NCBI RefSeq assembly: GCF_030542965.1
Contig: NZ_JAUAOA010000004.1
Span: 124,001 to 188,000 of the forward strand
Reading direction: 5' to 3'
From: Azotosporobacter soli
GTDB taxonomy: Bacteria > Bacillota > Negativicutes > SG130
DNA: 64,000 bases
Shown: positions 62,147 through 64,000 of the stretch, in pieces
How the letters are laid out: the number at the start of each line of letters is the position of its first letter
How positions within the stretch are numbered: the first letter of the stretch is position 1
Translations under genes and position numbers: made by a program
The notes under the pieces: generated by a model
What the model was told of the DNA's origin: nothing
Databases searched by the model: none
What the model saw: only the letters and a program-made list of their open reading frames with translations

Positions 62147-62986
62147 ATGAAGATCCATAAAGTACTAAACAACAATGTGGTCATCGTCCAGGAAGACGGT
62201 CAGGAAAAGATTGTGATGGGCAAAGCGCTGGGGTTTCAAAAGAAACACAACGACCCGGTGGATAAGACGGGGATTGAAAAAACCTTTGTCTTGGCTAATC
62301 AGGAAAGCAGCGCGTTTGAAAGACTGGTTAAGCAAATTCCTGAAGAGCATATACAGACGGCGGAAGACATTATCAGCCAGGCGGAAAGGGAATTAAAAAC
62401 GTCGTTAAATGGACATATTCATATTGCGCTCGCCGATCATCTGGCGTTTGCCATTGAACGACAGAAAAACGGCCTGCAGATTCAAAACCGGCTGCTGCCG
62501 GAAATTCGCTTGCTCTATCCGCAGGAATACGCGATTGGTTGTTGGGCGCTTGCGCATATCGAAACATGTTTGCAGGTCGTGATGCCGGAAGACGAGGCCG
62601 GATACTTGGCCTTGCACATTCATACGGCTAAGATGCAGCACAGCGATATGGCTGCGACGTTAAATGTTACGTCAATGATCAAGGAAGTGCTCGAAATCAT
62701 CGAAATGGAGTTCAATTTGCGCTTAACGGCAGGCAGTATTTCCTATCAGCGTTTATTGACGCACTTACGTTTTGCCTTGCAGCGTCTCGTTGGCGGAGAA
62801 AGTTTGCATCAAATGGAAGAAGAACTGCTGCTGATGATTCGCAGCAAATATGTAGCGGAGTTTGCTTGTGCGCAAAAAATTGCCGCACACATTCGCTCCG
62901 ACTATGCCTACGAAATGTCGGAAGCCGAAGCGGCTTACATTGCCTTGCATCTCAGACGTATTTGCCAGGCGAAGGAAGAGTTTTGA
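62147..62986 (+). CDS. BglG/LicT-family transcription antiterminator
   Basis: This 279-residue antiterminator has an N-terminal CAT RNA-binding domain (MKIHKVLNNNVVIVQEDGQE, residues 1-55). Two PTS regulation domains (PRD1 about 65-165, PRD2 about 170-275) follow, with His in IHIALADHLAFAIER, GYLALHIHTAK and EAAYIALHLRR. PTS proteins phosphorylate these His to set activity according to sugar supply. It binds RAT hairpins and prevents termination. One lies before its own gene and one before the PTS gene. I used the ATG at 62147 after the GGAGGAGG tract. A longer frame start lacks a CAT-domain match. Confidence 0.92.
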   Translation: MKIHKVLNNNVVIVQEDGQEKIVMGKALGFQKKHNDPVDKTGIEKTFVLANQESSAFERLVKQIPEEHIQTAEDIISQAERELKTSLNGHIHIALADHLAFAIERQKNGLQIQNRLLPEIRLLYPQEYAIGCWALAHIETCLQVVMPEDEAGYLALHIHTAKMQHSDMAATLNVTSMIKEVLEIIEMEFNLRLTAGSISYQRLLTHLRFALQRLVGGESLHQMEEELLLMIRSKYVAEFACAQKIAAHIRSDYAYEMSEAEAAYIALHLRRICQAKEEF

Positions 62987-63031
62987 CAGATAGAAAAGAG
63001 ATCTTATGCAGACAAGGAAATCGCATAGGCG

Positions 63032-63100
63032 GGATTGTTACTGGAAACAGGCAAGACCCAAAAACAAAGGCGCAGCGTCTTTGTTTTTGGGTCTTTTTTT
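63032..63100 (+). promoter_or_regulatory. RAT hairpin and terminator before the PTS gene
   Basis: GGATTGTTACTG (63032-63043) and CAGGCAAGACCC (63048-63059) form a RAT. A perfect 15-bp terminator (63055-63069 with 63079-63093, then TTTTTTT) overlaps its end by five bases. This is the classical mutually exclusive antiterminator/terminator pair. Confidence 0.9.
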
Positions 63101-63141
63101 ATAGCACAAGTGTAAAGAAAAAGAAGGCGAGGCGGATAAAC

Positions 63142-64000
63142 ATGGAACCGATGAAAATTGCCCAGGCAGTGTTGGCGCATTTGGGCGGGCGTGATAATCT
63201 GGAAAGCGCAGCGCACTGCGCCACCCGGCTGCGTTTAGTGGTGAAGGATATGACGTTGGTGAACGTTGCTGCAATTGAAAATCTCGACGATGTGAAAGGT
63301 TGTTTTACTACTGACGGCCAGTTTCAAATTATCTTGGGCAGCGGGGTGGTAAATAAGGTCTACCGTCATATGACAAGCGAAGGGGAGATTCAGGCTGCGA
63401 CGACGAGTGAGGTAAAGCGGGCGGCGATGAAAAAGTTGAACCCGCTGCAGCGTTTGGCGCGGACGATGTCGAATGTGTTTGTGCCGATTATCCCTGCTAT
63501 CGTTGCCAGCGGTTTGATGATGGGGACGCTTGGCATGGCTAAAACCTTTCAATGGGTAAATGGCGACAGCGGCTTGTTTATGGTGATGGACATGTTTGCC
63601 AATACGGCTTTTGTCTTTTTGCCGGTGCTGGTCGCCTTCAGCGCGGCCAAAGAGTTTGACGCCAATCCGTTTTTGGCGGCTGCGCTGGGCGGCATTATGA
63701 TTCATCCGGCGCTGCAAAATGCCTGGACGTTGGGTGGCGGCATTGAAAAAACGATCGAAGTGTTCGGCGTCAGCATCGGCATGGTCGGTTATCAGGGAAC
63801 CGTGTTGCCGGTATTGTTCGCGGTCTGGGTGATGGGCGGCGTAGAGCGAACCGTGCGGCGTTTCGTGCCGAATGCGCTCGATATTATCGTAACGCCGTTC
63901 ACCACGATTGTGCTGACAGGTTTGATTACGCTGGCGGCGATTGGCCCGGCAGGCCGCTTTCTCGGCAACGGCATTTCCACAACGCTGGCGTTGGTGTATG
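63142..64000 (+). CDS. PTS sugar transporter EIIBC, sucrose/trehalose type, 3' end outside the window
   Basis: The visible 286 residues begin with an EIIB domain whose phosphorylated Cys is in SAAHCATRLRLVVKD. After a linker comes the EIIC membrane domain (IIPAIVASGLMMGTL, MDMFANTAFVFLPVLVAFSA, MIHPALQNAWTLGGG). The HPALQNAWT stretch recalls sucrose (ScrA/SacP) and trehalose (TreB) transporters, so glucose-PTS is less likely. The substrate is not certain from this part. Control is by the upstream RAT/terminator. AAGGCGAGGCGG precedes the ATG. Confidence 0.88.
   Translation, partial: MEPMKIAQAVLAHLGGRDNLESAAHCATRLRLVVKDMTLVNVAAIENLDDVKGCFTTDGQFQIILGSGVVNKVYRHMTSEGEIQAATTSEVKRAAMKKLNPLQRLARTMSNVFVPIIPAIVASGLMMGTLGMAKTFQWVNGDSGLFMVMDMFANTAFVFLPVLVAFSAAKEFDANPFLAAALGGIMIHPALQNAWTLGGGIEKTIEVFGVSIGMVGYQGTVLPVLFAVWVMGGVERTVRRFVPNALDIIVTPFTTIVLTGLITLAAIGPAGRFLGNGISTTLALVY

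Overview
The window looks like chromosome from an anaerobic, motile, low-oxygen Firmicute. A Negativicutes relative of the Sporomusaceae is my best guess, but it is inference from gene content and not from a marker gene. The clues are a clostridial-type nif operon (nifI1 and nifI2 between nifH and nifD, a NifD with a long insertion, and a two-gene homocitrate synthase), many chemoreceptors, sensor kinases, LicT/BglG-type sugar control and GTG/TTG starts with strong Shine-Dalgarno sequences. There is no rRNA, tRNA, CRISPR array, transposase or prophage.

Layout. Positions 1-6700 hold a partial DUF2310 gene, a MarR regulator with an MFS efflux pump, a LysR regulator and a GlcD/GlcF-type 2-hydroxyacid dehydrogenase pair. 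Positions 6921-10724 hold small poorly known genes: a secreted TPR protein, two membrane proteins, a FliD C-terminus-like protein and a SnoaL-like protein. Positions 11110-15426 are the most unusual part: a glycine/serine-rich protein built like a bacteriocin or polymorphic toxin, followed by seven tandem copies of one small membrane-protein family, one copy broken by frameshifts. I read this as a toxin with an expanded, recombining immunity array. Next come a 1322-residue poly-amino-acid synthetase-like NRPS resembling epsilon-poly-lysine synthetase, a nitroreductase, an exported phosphatidylserine-decarboxylase-like enzyme and an ArsB/NhaD-type transporter.

Positions 23203-37767 hold a large sensor kinase, a complex leader region and the nitrogen-fixation operon nifH-nifI1-nifI2-nifD-nifK-nifE-nifN-nifB-ferredoxin-anfO-like-nifV(omega)-nifV(alpha), closed by a terminator. 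The leader has two similar terminator-like hairpins on the plus strand and, on the minus strand, a promoter followed about 60 bases later by a strong terminator, so probably an unannotated small RNA. The operon encodes the structural enzyme, its PII-type switch-off proteins, the FeMo-cofactor scaffold and radical-SAM enzyme, and homocitrate supply.

Positions 37861-44221 are signalling genes: a diguanylate cyclase, a membrane chemoreceptor, a FIST-domain soluble chemoreceptor and a small soluble chemoreceptor. Positions 44412-51447 are mixed metabolism and regulation (DUF362 ferredoxin protein, TauE exporter with LysR, GmhB-like phosphatase, threonine-aldolase-like enzyme, DJ-1 and MerR genes, DUF554). 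Positions 51520-55135 form an alcohol dehydrogenase, aldehyde dehydrogenase and nitroreductase operon behind a strong promoter with operator-like repeats and a leader hairpin. Positions 55295-61756 return to signalling (PocR-type chemoreceptor with CheW, a second alcohol dehydrogenase overlapping a sensor kinase, a Cache chemoreceptor). The window ends in a BglG-type antiterminator and a PTS EIIBC gene, each preceded by its own antiterminator RNA target and terminator.
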